From Dastarcus helophoroides (Eukaryota; Arthropoda; Insecta; Coleoptera; Bothrideridae): a stretch of 64,000 nt of DNA. Positions 1 to 12,024 of the stretch are shown here, in pieces. The number at the start of each line of letters is the position of its first letter. The first letter of the stretch is position 1. The position numbers were made by a program, and so were the translations under genes. The stretch spans positions 5,202,008 to 5,266,007 of the forward strand of contig CM053331.1 in assembly GCA_028583605.1 (NCBI GenBank), written 5' to 3'. Under the pieces are notes generated by a model that saw nothing but the letters and a program-made list of their open reading frames with translations, was not told the DNA's origin and searched no databases.

Positions 1-1110
1 TTTTTATTTTGTTTTATTTTTGTTTCCCTTTTTGAAACTGAGACTGGTAGTTGCACCAATCAGCGGTAGGGTTCTTGGCCCTATAATAATTTTCTAACAA
101 CGACTTTCTCATTCATTCGGTTTGTTGTGGAAGTTTTACATTCCTTTCTCTTTTTTTTTGTGTACGCCCCCCAACCCCATATTGATCAAAATTAGGAACA
201 AGTATTTCTCAAATTTTAGGAAAAGTTAATTAAATCATATAAGAGCGAAAAACCATCAAATAAAATCATGGGACAATTTAAAATTTACTTGCCTATTTAT
301 TTCGTAGCAAACATCACACAAATGGCACAAGAACTTCACGTTGAACAGAAATTGAAGTTGTTTTTTTTTTGTGTTCATTCACGTTAATTAGCACAAACAA
401 AAGTAATTTTTATTTTTAAACTCCCGTATTTCGTACTCGTTTTTATAAGTCCGCAAGTTGAACATAATTTCTAAACTAATTTCATCGAAGTTTAGTTCTT
501 GACTATAATTTTTAAACTAATTTCCTCGAAAGGTAGTACCGGACTATTTTAAAATTGGTCTTTCGTGTTTTATGTTCACACCCCCTACCCTTAACTTCTG
601 GGGACCGAAAGACATCCTCTGCATCTCGCTAGAGGGCATGAGAATGCAGAATTTCTACTAATTTAAATATTTCTAATCCAAATTAGCCCTTAAATCAATT
701 TTGAAAAGGATTCTTAAAGTGCATATCAAACTGCAAACCCCTTTTGAATGCTGTCGTCCTTTTATCTTGCAAGTTTTACTTCGATAATTGAAATTTAAAT
801 AACTTACAATTGTACGTGTTTATAAGGGCGTTTTTTTTTTAACGTCAAATTCCTTCACCACATGGTCTTGCCTAGATATTTGCTACGGTCGTCGCCGTTA
901 TCGGCACTTTACCCTTATTTATTACTCTACTTTTCAGCGGTACTTCAAAAACTAACATGTTATTTTACTCAGTTTAGGTATCTGTGCTTGAAACAAACCA
1001 GGCCTAACAAATAACCCTTATCTAATTTGTGAACGCTAAGAAATCTGTTTCTCACGCAAAACGCTGTTACAAAAAATTTTTAATGATACCAGTATTTGTA
1101 GATTTAATAT
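1..1110. other. Upstream AT-rich DNA, no gene recognised
   Basis: No coding exon, RNA gene or complete transposon could be supported here. The next calpain exon upstream, expected to carry the catalytic Cys, was looked for and not found, so this is probably intron. The only structure seen is an imperfect tandem pair of 41-bp units at 466-506 and 507-547. Confidence 0.5.
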
Positions 1111-3353
1111 TTCCAAGAAAATATTGAATAAAATTCAATTAAATAAAACAAACGAGGAAATAGAACAGTTTAGTAGAACTCGACTCACCACAGTACCTAA
1201 GCAAAGTTCCAGTGCAAAAAAATATGTATATAACTTCAAAAGAGCAGACTACTTGGGCTTATATAATATTATCCAAAGGACTGATTGGAATTTCTTATAC
1301 GCATATAAGGATATAAATCTTGCAGTAAAGAAATTTTATGATAAAATTTATGAAATATTCGATTTATGTGTGCCAAAAAAACTAAAACGCAGAAGCAATT
1401 ATCCAACATGGTACAACAAAAGCGTTATTAAAAAATTGAAACTAAAGGAGAAGTATAGGAGAAAGTATAAGCGAATAAACAGTCTATTTTATAAAAACGA
1501 AAATAATGAAGTCAGAAACCTTCTCAAAACTGAAATAAATAGTGCATATAATAACTACATTTTTCATGTGCAACAAACAGTCATCCAGGATTCAAAAAAT
1601 TTTTGGAACTATGTAAATTCAAAAAAGGACAGAAATGTAATCCCTCAAAAAATGTATTTTGACGAGAACGAACTTGAAACCGGTAGTGATATTGCCAACG
1701 CATTTGCCGCACACTTTCAGGCTGTATATCAGCCTGAATCACTGGACAACGATAAATTAAACAAGAATAACACTACCATTAGTTTAACAATTGCAGCAGA
1801 AAATGTATATCAGGCATGAAAAAAACTTAAATCAAGCAAGTCAGCTGGAACCGACAATATACCTCCTTACGTAGTGAAAGCTCTAACTTTACCACTTGTA
1901 TTCTTATTCAATTTAAGTCTAAAATGTGGGCTCTATCCAGATCATTGGAAAGAATGTAGATTGACCCCGATATACAAAGCAGGAGCCAAAAATTTAATTA
2001 TAAATTATAGACCTGTGGCAGTTATTAGTGCAATATCATCATGTGAAATCATCGTGTATGATCTAATTTTTAGCGAGGTAAAAATGGAAATTACAGAGAC
2101 CCAACATGGGTTTATGCCCCACCTGTCAACGGTAACAAATCTAGTAAACTTAGTACAAGATGGTAGAGGGGTAATAAATAGGAACAGTCAGCTGGATATA
2201 ATCTACACGGACATGTCGAAAGCGTTTGATAAGTTGGACCATCAACTACTTATATTCAAATTAAAAGGTTTTAATATTCATGATACACTAATTAATTTGC
2301 TAATGTCCAATATCTTTGTGCCAACTTCAGGGATACCCCAGGGTTCAAATTTGGGGCCACTTTTATTTCTACTTTTTGTAAATGATTTACCTCAAGTTAT
2401 CAAGCACTCGAAAAAATTACTTTTTGCAGACGACTTAAAATTCTACTCGGAAATTACCTCTATAAATGATTGCATTCAATTGCAAGAAGGTATACAGTCA
2501 GTAACAAAATGGTATGCTGAGAATAAATTATTTCTAAATTTTTCCAAATGTTCCGTTTTGACCATATCACAGAAACAGCAAATAATTAATTTTAATTACA
2601 TGATGGATGGAAAATCTATTACCCGCTTGGACAAACCTAAGGATCTGGGAGTTCATATTGACTCTCATTTAACATTTATATACCACATCGAGACAATAAT
2701 AATAAAAAATAGTATAAGGAAATTTGGCTTCATGGTAAGGAATACTCAAGAATTCATCGATATTGCGGCAATAAAACTGTTATATAATAGTCTAGTAAGA
2801 AGTAACTTGAAATACTGTAGTATTGTCTGGTCCCCACGGTATGCAGTGTATATAAACAATGTTGAAATGGTGCAAAAAAATTTATGAAATATCTACACTT
2901 TAAAGAAACCGGTAATCTACTGAAGAGATATTCGCATCAAACATTAGAACAAAGGAGGATCCAAGCAAGTGCAATATATTTACATAAGATCCTGCACAAT
3001 TTAACCGATGACATGTACATTTTATCCTTGCTACCAATAAGAGTGCCAAGAATCAATAGCCGATCAGAAGACACATTTTATCTATCCCAGCCAAGGACAA
3101 ATATGTATCAGTTAGCGCCAATAAGCCAGTTTAGTATTATTGGAAATAAAATTAGTAGAGAAATTGACATATTCCAATGCACGTTAAATAATTTTACCTC
3201 AAATATTCGTAAAATAGATCTTAGTAATATCTATAATTTATATAATTATTTATCCTGTAATACCTATATTTAAATTTTTGATAATCGTAATTCCTACCCT
3301 GTAACTGGGCTAGCCTGTTGGGTATTGTAAATAAATAAATAAATAAATAAATT
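1111..3353 (+). mobile_element. 5'-truncated non-LTR retrotransposon (LINE, jockey/CR1-like)
   Basis: The segment encodes the linker and reverse transcriptase of a LINE on the + strand and ends in a (TAAA)n tail at about 3328-3353, as expected for target-primed insertion. The endonuclease domain is missing, so the 5' end is truncated near 1110. No convincing target-site duplication was found. It lies about 480 bp upstream of a calpain exon in the same orientation. The clade is tentative: jockey, CR1 and related groups cannot be separated by eye. Confidence 0.85.
1124..3273 (+). pseudogene. Reverse transcriptase ORF2 remnant (LINE), broken
   Basis: This is the C-terminal two thirds of a LINE ORF2. 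Visible blocks in order are a basic linker, the entry motif SAGTDNIPP (about 1845-1865), DMSKAFDKLDH (about 2212-2245), the block GIPQGSNLGPLLF (about 2330-2370) and the catalytic FADD (about 2423-2434), followed by thumb and C-terminal regions. The frame is broken twice. An in-frame TGA at 1817-1819 stands where the family normally has Trp. A frameshift at the A7 run near 2875-2881 moves the last 130 codons to another frame. The catalytic Asp pair survives, but no intact enzyme can be made. Confidence 0.85.
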
Positions 3354-3467
3354 CCGATCTGCGAAAATCAATCTTTAATTATTGAGTGATAAATACGGCA
3401 GATGCCGAGAATGGATCCTTGTCGGGCCCCAGGTTTTGTCTTCTTGTTAATCTGCTAGTTTTATCAT

Positions 3468-3601
3468 AATGGTCCTTTATCTCCGTTAAGGGTATCTGGA
3501 CTCTAGACGTAGATTGTTTCGTATGCGTCAATAATAGAGAACTTGGTCTTATGAAACATCAATCAGTGACCAGATCTCCTTAATGGAGATAAGGGACCAT
3601 T
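3468..3601. repeat. 134-bp imperfect hairpin / small MITE-like inverted repeat
   Basis: Arms at 3468-3499 and 3570-3601 are inverted copies of 32 nt with 28 matching positions, and pairing partly continues inward (GATTG and TTTC blocks). No coding potential. It could be a tiny MITE or a structured intronic RNA. It lies 230 bp upstream of a calpain exon. Confidence 0.6.
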
Positions 3602-3832
3602 GGGGCGGTCTCAAGTATTTGGGGCACGTCAAAAGTGCATGCACCAGATGTGTTAAACAAGTAGAAATAATACAGAAAGCAAAAGACCGTCAGTATCGAT
3701 TAGGATCTCAGTTAACTTAATTGATTAATTCAGTAACGAATTAGTTAAGAACAGATTACTCAATCGAGCAAAAGTATCAGCAATCAAATTGACTATTTGT
3801 TAAAAAAATCATCACTATGCATCTTTCTTCAG

Positions 3833-3967
3833 ATTCTGGCAGTACGGTAGATGGGTAGACGTCGTAATCGACGACAGATTACCGACCATTCACGATGAAT
3901 TGGTGTACTTGCACTCCTCCGAAAAAAATGAATTTTGGAGCGCCCTCCTCGAGAAAGCTTATGCCAA
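3833..3967 (+). CDS. Calpain exon: protease core, between catalytic Cys and His
   Basis: This internal exon follows a CTTCAG acceptor and precedes a GTGAGT donor. Its first base completes a codon from an upstream exon outside the window. Then come 44 codons starting [17 protein letters not shown], which is the calpain CysPc signature after the catalytic Cys helix, and ending [11 protein letters not shown]. Two bases (AA) remain and join the next exon to make Lys. Calpains are Ca2+-activated cytosolic cysteine proteases that make limited cuts in cytoskeletal and signalling proteins. Insects have CalpA- and CalpB-type genes, and I cannot tell which this is. Family assignment is very secure. Confidence 0.95.
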
Positions 3968-4023
3968 GTGAGTACGAATTTTTTGAGCCGAGGTTTTGGA
4001 ATTTGCAACTACCATCTTTATAG

Positions 4024-4192
4024 AATACACGGATGTTACGAAGCACTAAAAGGCGGGTCGACGTGTGAAGCTATGGAGGACTTTACTGGCGGTGTAACCG
4101 AAATGTATGAAATGGAAGCCGCTCCTCCTAACTTATTCAAAATAATGCAGAAGGCCTACGAGAGGTGCTCTTTGATGGGATGCTCAATAGAG
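4024..4192 (+). CDS. Calpain exon: protease core ([15 protein letters not shown] region)
   Basis: Acceptor TTTATAG and donor GTAAGA flank 169 bases. The first base completes the split Lys codon, then 56 codons follow in phase. The protein contains [19 protein letters not shown] and TGGVTEMYE, classic calpain core sequence, and ends CSLMGCSIE. It is separated from the preceding exon by an intron of only 56 bp, while the following intron is 11 kb and full of transposons. The join to the exon at 15192 restores the family-typical [12 protein letters not shown] with no extra exon needed. Confidence 0.95.
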
Positions 4193-4919
4193 GTAAGAAT
4201 TCACAAGGAATAATTTGGAGGTAGTATGTATTTGGAGTTATTATGTATTTGGAGGTAGTATGCATTCCATTAACATTTTTCTGCACTTTTTTAGGATATG
4301 TTATTAGCTGCTTTCATTTCGTTTAGTATTATCGTGCTGGCTTATTTCAAAAATCCTCATTTACTTTTTTTTCTCCTATAGAATGACTCCCAATCTGAGT
4401 TGTTAATTAGGACAATGTTAAAATTTCGAAGGTTAATTAGCATCTGATTATCTAGTCCTTGCCCATTGTGAACATACTTGAATTTTTTTAAATAAAATAT
4501 GTATATACAAGTACACGTGAGCACGTGTTTTAAAATCTGATTCTAAGTAAACCTAAACGTGTACTACGCAAATTTTACGAGTCTATTGCCCTAAAACAAC
4601 CAAGTGGCAACTAGTGAAAGTTAATAAAAACTCTGCCATAAATACTATTGCCAATGGTGTCGTGCCTAGTATGTCGTTCTAATGGGGTGGCGGAGCCACA
4701 CCCGTAATTTTAATTAAATTAGTTTCTTGTTTATCTGACTATTACACCAAAGGGTTTAATTTGTAATACAATGTGCATTGAGTGTCCCAGGACAATAATG
4801 TGTTTCAAGAAGACTGATTAATTGATAAAACAATGAGCACTTAGGTTCCCGTGTCAATAATAAACTATTACCAAATAGTATCCTTCATTAAAATATACAA
4901 ATAGATTCATTCATTGCAA
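4193..4919 (+). other. Start of an 11-kb calpain intron, nothing recognised
   Basis: AT-rich intron sequence. The only local structure is two or three copies of a short TATTTGGAG(G/T)TA motif at about 4215-4262. No ORF or RNA gene supported. Confidence 0.5.
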
Positions 4920-5460
4920 ACCTTCTTTAGTGATCAAGGAAAGTATTATTAAGCTTAAGGGGGTGATTTCTAATTTTTCGTTTGTAGCAGCATTTTTCAT
5001 CTATTAGATAAAAGACACCCGCTCATCACAAAATCTCCGAAAGTCTTAAACTTACAAACCTGAGGTTTGCTTTCTTATACGATGTAGACATCCTTTAAAA
5101 AAGGAGTTTTCAAAATTCAATCCTTAAACGGGTGCAAATATGTATCAAGTTTTCCAGGTGATAACTAAGTCTTCTTGCTGCATTTTCTTTCTAGGAAATG
5201 TTTTATTAACAGTGAATAAAATTGCAGATTTGAAAAACTCGAAAATTTTAAGTTTGTGTAAAAACTTCAAAAAATTTCTAATCAATCAAATTTGAAATTT
5301 GAGAAATGGCCTCAAATAAATGAACTAAATTTCGAATTGTCAATTTAAAATTTAAAATTTGTTAATAAATTTCTCGAATGTTCGAGTTTAAGAATTTTAA
5401 GCTTAAGTTTCGAATTTGAAATAAAAGTTGAAATTAAAATTTTAACACGAAATTTAGGGA
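4920..5460. repeat. Interspersed repeat A, copy 1 (inverted copy at 52.05-52.55 kb)
   Basis: This non-coding block matches the reverse complement of about 52050-52545 over most of its length, including TTAAGG at 4955, the phrase AAAGACAC(C/T)CGCTCATCAC and GATGTAGACATC. Its AT-rich right part joins the AAATTTCGA-type filler found elsewhere in the window. Function unknown; probably a non-autonomous transposon or remnant. Confidence 0.7.
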
Positions 5461-5610
5461 AATTTTTTGATTACAATTTGTTATTCAAGTTTTTGTCGAA
5501 ACGCAAAATTTCGATCAAATCTCAAACATTCGACCATTTGTTTAACACCTTCAGAATTTCTACGAAAAGTCAACATTTCGAAATCAAAGTCTACATTTTT
5601 GTCATTGTTC

Positions 5611-6021
5611 TTAAGGCGGCGGTCTGATACTCTTAAAACGTCGAAATTCTTCGCTTGCCCTTTTACAAACTACGTCAATGCTAGCGCTTCGAATTTAATG
5701 AAATTTGGTAATAATGTTTAGAAATGTTAGGGAATTCGGGCTTTGGAAGCAGATTTTTGATTTTTTTCTTAGTATTCCCACAAGTGGGTGTACAATTTGT
5801 CCATTTTTTGCCTGTTTTCAGAAGCGAATATCTCGGAAATTAAAAGGAATTTGAAAATAGTACTTCCAAAGCGCGAATTCAACATCCTTGCTTCATAAGT
5901 TCTTCAAATTTGAAAACAAAATGTTGAAAAATAAAGGTACCATTTGTAAAATGGGAAAGCGGTGTTTGGCATAAAAATTGGGCTTAGATCTCGGTTGCCC
6001 TCACTGGGGTCAGGCAGGGTA
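5611..6021. repeat. Interspersed repeat B, copy 1 (inverted copy at 53.08-53.49 kb)
   Basis: The block starts TTAAGGCGGCGGTCTG and matches the reverse complement of 53083-53492, including the stretch around 5820-5900 (CAGAAGCGAATATCTCGG). The short antisense ORF across it is not conserved in the second copy. The TTAA at the edge suggests a TTAA-targeting DNA element, but no second terminus is clear. The P/THAP element at 6093 begins 70 bp beyond it. Confidence 0.7.
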
Positions 6022-6092
6022 CGCAGACGGACGTGATGCGGAGCAGAGAAATTTTTGCCCCTTCCCCAATACGTCATCAACGAACGAAGTAC

Positions 6093-9000
6093 CACGGCCG
6101 TCTTATCTTAAGTAACAGGTCATGAAGTAGGAAATTTGGCAACAAGGGATGGTCGCCCACCCTAGCCACCCTCACACTTATACTTTTACTTGGTGCAGTG
6201 GTTGGTTATGGTGACATGCCGACAGCTAAACAAATTACAGCGATTTCTGCTAATCATAGTTACATTATTATTGAAAAGATAATAATTTGTTTCTTGTGGT
6301 TGTGTAGAAAAAATATTCATAGTGTTGGTTTGATCGATAACTAGTGATAAAGCACAGCTAATTTTACAAATTCAACTGCGAAAACCCGCTTAAATTGCTT
6401 AGTGACCAGTGTTTTCGCTAAGATTTAGTGGACATAAATATCCCTTTTGATTTTACGTTAAAGTTGTGTTTTTTTCTTAGTTGCGTGATTTGTTGTTACG
6501 TCGTTTTCAATTAAGTGAATACGGAACATTATTAAAAAAAATAGTTTATGTTTTTTTAGTTTTATGTGAGGTACGCAGGTTTAGTGTTTATTTTGTTTCA
6601 AACTTTGTAAACTTGTAAAAGGGTAAATTTTTTGACGTCTAACATAATGCCAAAAACCTGCTGCGTCCCTGGATGCAAATCCAATTATAATAGTTCTTTA
6701 AAAGCTGGAGAATCTATGGTATCGACCTTTGGTTTTCCAAAGGATAGTATTTTAAAAAGTAAATGGCTAGAAGCTATCCACCGAGGTGACTGGTGTCCTT
6801 CTAAATATTCAGCTGTTTGTAGTAAGCGTTTTTTAGAAAGCGATATTATTAGAGAAGATAATTTTTTACTACCAGACGGAAAGATGACGAAAATTCCATC
6901 AAAAACTAAACTTAAACCTAATTCGGGCCTTCAATTTTTCCAAATCTACCTCGATATTTATCTAAAAAAGTACCTATTCCAAGAAAAATCCGGAAGAGAG
7001 ATATAATGAAACCTTAGCTCGTCATGATGAATTAAACGAATCATTTGAAAAACCAGACTTAATTAATAGTTTTGACGATTTAGTTTTGAATCATCTTAAG
7101 CAAATCAATATTCCTGAATCTTGGACAATAAAAGTGATAAAAGATAAGAAAATTTATTTTTACGTTCTAAATTTAACAGAGGAGATGATTAAAATTGTCA
7201 ATCAGATTTCAGTAGATGTAAATATGGTTGTTAAGGTTTTTGTAAATGAAACAGAATTAACCTTTAAGGATTTAAACTGGATTCTACCTTTTGATTTAAA
7301 ATTAACTAGGTGGTCCCAGCTAGAAAATTTATTAATTAGATACAAAGATCAAATGAATATCGCTCAATCCTTTAGGGTTTTAATAGAAAAAAGTATATAT
7401 TTTTTGACTGAAGCTTCTAAAACACTGATGGCAGACTCTGATAATTTAGAGGCTGTGGATGATTCAGCGCTACTTTTCAGAAACCATAATTATGTCTTTT
7501 ATGCTGTACACACTTTCTCCTTGTGCATATGATTTAATGCGAGATTATTTAAATTTGCCAACTGAAAGATATCTCCAATACATTTCATCCAGTCTTGATG
7601 TTACCCCAAATACTTATCCAAATATCACTGATAATGACAGAAGCACAAATAATTACCTTAATTATGTGTCTAATTCTTTAAAACCCAATGAAAAAATTGT
7701 TGTTCTTTTAATTGATGAAGTATATATTAGCAAGAGATTGGACTACAGGGAAAAAATGTATTAGGTATAGCTTCTAATGACAATTCACTGGCTACAACGA
7801 TTTTGGCTTTTATGATATGTTCGGCTTTTGGAAACTTTTCCGAAATTGTCAAATTATTGCCAGTACATAATATTAAAGGTATTGAAATGGCACCAATCAC
7901 GTTAAATGTAATTTCTTTAATTTAAAAATGTGGCTTTACAGTTTTAGATATAATAACAGATAATTACAGAATCAATCGGTCAATGTTTTCAAATTTACCC
8001 AATAATTTATCGTTTTTCCCAAATCCTGACATTCCTCAAAGTAATATATATGTCACTTATGATTTTGTCCATATTTTTAAAAATATAATTAATAATTGGC
8101 GAAATTTAAAAAATTTGGACAACGCATTTGTATATCTCAGTTTTGACAATTTTAATGAGATTAAAAATGCAAAATTCCAGGACATAAAAGATGTATATAA
8201 CAAAGAAAAAAATATGGTAATAAAGAAAGCATACAAACTTAATCATAAAACAGTATATCCTAACAACCTTGAACGACAAAAAGTTTATTTAGCAGACAAT
8301 GTATGTGACTATTCTACTATTTCTTCTTTAACAGAATGTGGTTTTCAGGACACGGCAAATTTTTTGCAAATTATAAGACATTGGTGGGATATTGTAAATA
8401 ACACAAGCGTCATCAAACATACCATTAAAAGAAATAAATGGTGTGAACCTATTTTTGGAACAAATGATTTTCGAATGAATATTTAAAAAAATTTATAACA
8501 TAACATTATACTAGGCAAAAACTTAACAATAACGGTTAGCTTACAAATGATACGTATTCTGCCATTCGTCATAGTACTTCTGTTTTGTTAGAAATCATTG
8601 AATACTCTTTTAAACAATTTAAAATATCATATATTTTACCGGGTAAATTACAACTGAAAAATTAGAAAAGAAATTTGGTAAATATAGACTATTAGGTGGT
8701 AGCAATTACAATGTCAGTTTTGACGAAATAATTAATGCAGAAAAAAAATAAGACTTAAACATGTGTTTAAAAAAGCTTCCGGAACTACCTTTTCACTTTC
8801 TGAAATTCAAAAATATACTGGGAACTGCTGTAATGAATCCGATCTTGACTGGAACATTTCAAAAAATACTGAAAGCGACAAATTTTCACATATACTGGAA
8901 ACAGAATATTTATATAGACGAATTTAAATAGACGAATCCGCTCAAATATACATATCTGGTTATGCGTCTTTCAAAGTGTTAAAAAAACTAAAATGCAATG

Positions 9001-9676
9001 TTTGTATTTCTCTAATTACAGAAAGTAAAGGAACTTATATTGAAAATGAGTATTTTAATTATTTATAAGGCGGTGGTTTAAGTATTCCTACAGATATTGT
9101 TAAAACTTTTTTATTTCATATATGTGCTATCTTTGAAAAAATTATAAATGATTCATCCACCGAATATGCTTTTCTAAAAGAGTATAACCAAAAAGATATT
9201 TTATGCCATCTTACTTTTTTAAGTGCATCCCAAGATATATTTTTAATAGATTTTTATTCTCAATGTATGTGGGTTGAGAACATAGACTATTCTCATTATG
9301 CTTTCTTTAATTTTTTCTAATATTTTACTAAATAATTACATTAAAAATAAAAACAGTGAATCCAGTGCCGAAAAGGTAGAATTAAAGAATAAGAGAAGGA
9401 AACTCAATACTTTTAATAAATAAAATTAGGAGAAAACGCCACCTTATCTATTAAATGTTTGTAATTAAAAATCATATGCCACAAAATACATACTTATGAC
9501 ATTGTTACGATACATACCGTAAAAGAAATCTTCAAATAATAATTTATAAAAGTAATAAAGCAAACAGCAAAATATGATCCTAGTATAGTGGACTTTGACG
9601 GAGTGGACAACCATCTAACGTTTGGCAACACCGCATCGAGGGTTTGTTCATGGCCTGTTAAATAGAGTCGGCCGTG
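6093..9676 (+). mobile_element. P-element-like (THAP) DNA transposon, degraded
   Basis: Ends are imperfect inverted repeats: CACGGCCG at 6093-6100 and CGGCCGTG at 9669-9676. Similarity continues inward for about 30 nt (AACAGGTCATGAA against AACAGGCCATGAA). GAAGTACC occurs at 6086-6093 and again at 9677-9684, consistent with the 8-bp duplication of P elements, although the left copy overlaps the first base of the inverted repeat. Inside is a THAP/P transposase on the + strand. It sits in the 11-kb calpain intron in the sense orientation. Confidence 0.85.
6632..9430 (+). pseudogene. THAP/P-element transposase remnant, many frame breaks
   Basis: The N-terminus (6650-6860) is a THAP zinc finger: CCVPGCKSNY, then FGFPKD, KWLEAIHRGDW and CSKRF. 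The normal CxxH end reads CSKR, so the last zinc ligand is Arg instead of His. Further pieces in other frames carry IDEVYISKRLDYRE (about 7707-7750), resembling the first catalytic Asp block, YDFVHIFKNIINNWRN (about 8057-8105), and KWCEPIF (about 8438). A degraded C-terminal part continues to about 9430 with GGSNYNVSFDEI near 8696-8735. Frameshifts near 6930, 6985 and 7500 and stops after 8486 exclude function. Family: THAP9/P transposases. Confidence 0.85.
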
Positions 9677-9684
9677 GAAGTACC

Positions 9685-12024
9685 TTCAGCTTCCAAACTC
9701 ATATTTCTTTATCTAAGCACGGCGGATATATCATAATAATAATAAGCAATATTAAATATTTGTTCTACCAGAGTTTGAGAGTAAAATGAATTGTTTAGTA
9801 TTTGTAGCTTACAATCATTTAGTGGTTTTTGTTTTGATATGTTTAGAAGAATTTTTTTTCTCTCCTAATTAACTCTTTGAAAAAATATAAATTATTTAGG
9901 TAAATAAATGCTATGACAGATTGAAGCAAAAAAAGAAAAAATGATTTTATATCATTTAAATTGGAAATGTTATATTCTACCAGCATCACTTGTAGTCGAA
10001 AATCGACCAATTATATCTGTAAAGAACGAAATTGTTTTTCAGCAGTATTTATCTGCAGATATTTAGTTCTTACCTTGACGATAGGAGAAAATGCGTGGGA
10101 AAATAAAAATTTCAGCTCTTTGAAAATTTCGAATTCTTCGAAAATTTTGGCCTTTTTTAAAATTTCGATAGTTTTTTCAAAATCTACTTTTTTTTTGAAA
10201 ATCTCAACTTTTTCACAATTGAAACTTTGAATTGTTTTTAAAAATTATGAATTTTTTTGAGGAACATGATTTTTATGATAATTTCGACTTTTCCTTATTT
10301 AGTTTTGAAAATTTCGACCAATCACTAAATATTTCGACTTTTCTTGAGAATTCCTATTTTCTGATACATATTTTCAACTTTTTTTCAAAATGTCTAGTTT
10401 TTCTTGAAGAATTTAACATTTTTAATTCCTATTTTTTTAATGATTTCGAAAAAAAAACAAAATTTTGACTTAATTAGAAAATTGTAACCATTTCAAAATT
10501 TTCCCTTTTTGTAAAATAGTGCTATTTGCGGAACTTCCTAATTTTTCAAAATTTCAACTTTTTCAGGAAATTTTTAGTTGTAGATCTCAACTTTCTTTAA
10601 AAAGGTGAACAAACGAATAATTCCGACCAGGTCAACATTTTCGAAAATTCGAATTGTTAGAAAAAATGTCGAAATTATTAGAAAACCGAAGTTTAAAAAA
10701 AATGCAACATTCCAAAAGGCACAATTTAAAAGAAAAAAGGTAAAAATTTTGTGGAAATTTAGAAAAAAGTCGTCTCAAAGTCGAATTTTTCGAAAAAAGT
10801 TAAATTTTGAGATTAAGCCGAAGTACCATCGAAGAAGAACTTTCATAGAAAATTCATAATATAAGAATTTTCAGAGAAAACTGGCAATTTCGAGAAAATA
10901 CTGTGCTTCCATATCTTTGTAGAAAAGTATATGTTCATTTGAAAGGAATTAACAGGGAACAAATATAGTACAAGGAAGCATTTTTAAGCTACCTATTTCT
11001 AATTATGTACTTTACCTGCTTAGAGAACTGAAAGAAGGAATACGTACCAAAGGATTTTTTTATAAATTTGCAATTCGTTAGCCAATTTTAAGCTTTTTTC
11101 TTGAAATTTTAAATTTAAAGTTTAAACTATTCAAATGTTTCTAGAGATTTTGAAATTTCATGGAAAACGTCGACAAGAATATCGAATATTTCAATTTAAA
11201 ATCAAAATTTTGTGACTAATGGGACCTCGAGAACTTCCTTACATAAATCTCATTTTTTTAAAAATCTGTAGCTATTTTTCAAAAATTTCAATTTAAATAT
11301 AAGATCGTTTTTTTTATCATAATTCAAGGTGCAATTCTAAAGAGAAAAGTTAGAATTTTTTTAAAATGTTGGCTATTTTTTCAAAATTTCCAATTTAAAT
11401 CTGAAATTGTTTTTTTTATTTGGAATTGCAATTCTAGAAAGAAAAATTAAATTTTCAGCCTTTACTTTCCAGTCAAAATAAAAATTGCAAAAGAAAAACT
11501 TATTTTTTAGATTTTAAAGTAAACTAACATTTCAGATAAAAAAGTCGAAAAAAAAATGATTTGGAAAAAATTCATGCAACGTCTTTTTTAATTTCGAAAT
11601 TCCGTGACAAATTTTTAAATTTCTGGCATAATTTTTTCGGAATTTTGACTTAAATCTCAAATTCCGGATGCTAAATTCGAGTTTAAGAACATATGGATTC
11701 TAAATTCGAGCTTAAGAAAATATATAAATAAAAATGAATAAAAATTGACATTTGTAGAATAGAAATTTTAAAAATCTTGTAATTTCGACTTTTTTGCTAG
11801 AAATTCTATTTCAAAGTCTAAGTTTTAAGAAAATAATTTGAAATTTCCAATTTAAAATTTTTGACTTTTTTTTCAGAATTTATTTAAATATATCCTTTTT
11901 TAAGTACAGAATTTTCACTCATTTCTTGAAATTTTGTTTTTAAACGTCTAAATTTTAACAAACTCTTTAAATAACATAAAATTTTGACATTTTAGTTAAA
12001 GTTTACAATTTTTCTCAATTTTGG
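9685..12024. repeat. AT-rich AAATTTCGA-type filler DNA, no gene
   Basis: From about 10.1 kb the sequence is a drifting low-complexity mixture of AAAATTT, TTTCGAC and TTTTTC words without a fixed period. The same texture occurs at 37.1-41.0, 41.3-41.9, 47.7-49.7, 50.4-52.0 and 60.1-60.7 kb. Short open frames here are Phe/Lys/Asn/Ile-rich by-products of composition and are not genes. Nothing was recognised at 9685-9960. Confidence 0.6.

Noticed and set aside
4381..4440. Possible extra calpain exon after a CTCCTATAG acceptor
   Set aside because: Joining 4192 directly to 15192 restores the conserved [12 protein letters not shown] in phase; the sequence here shows no calpain similarity.
5904..6095. 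63-codon antisense ORF
   Set aside because: Lies across repeat B and the P-element terminus and is not conserved in the second copy of repeat B.
10605..10859. 84-codon Lys/Arg-rich ORF
   Set aside because: Composition of AT-rich filler DNA; equivalent frames appear in every filler block.
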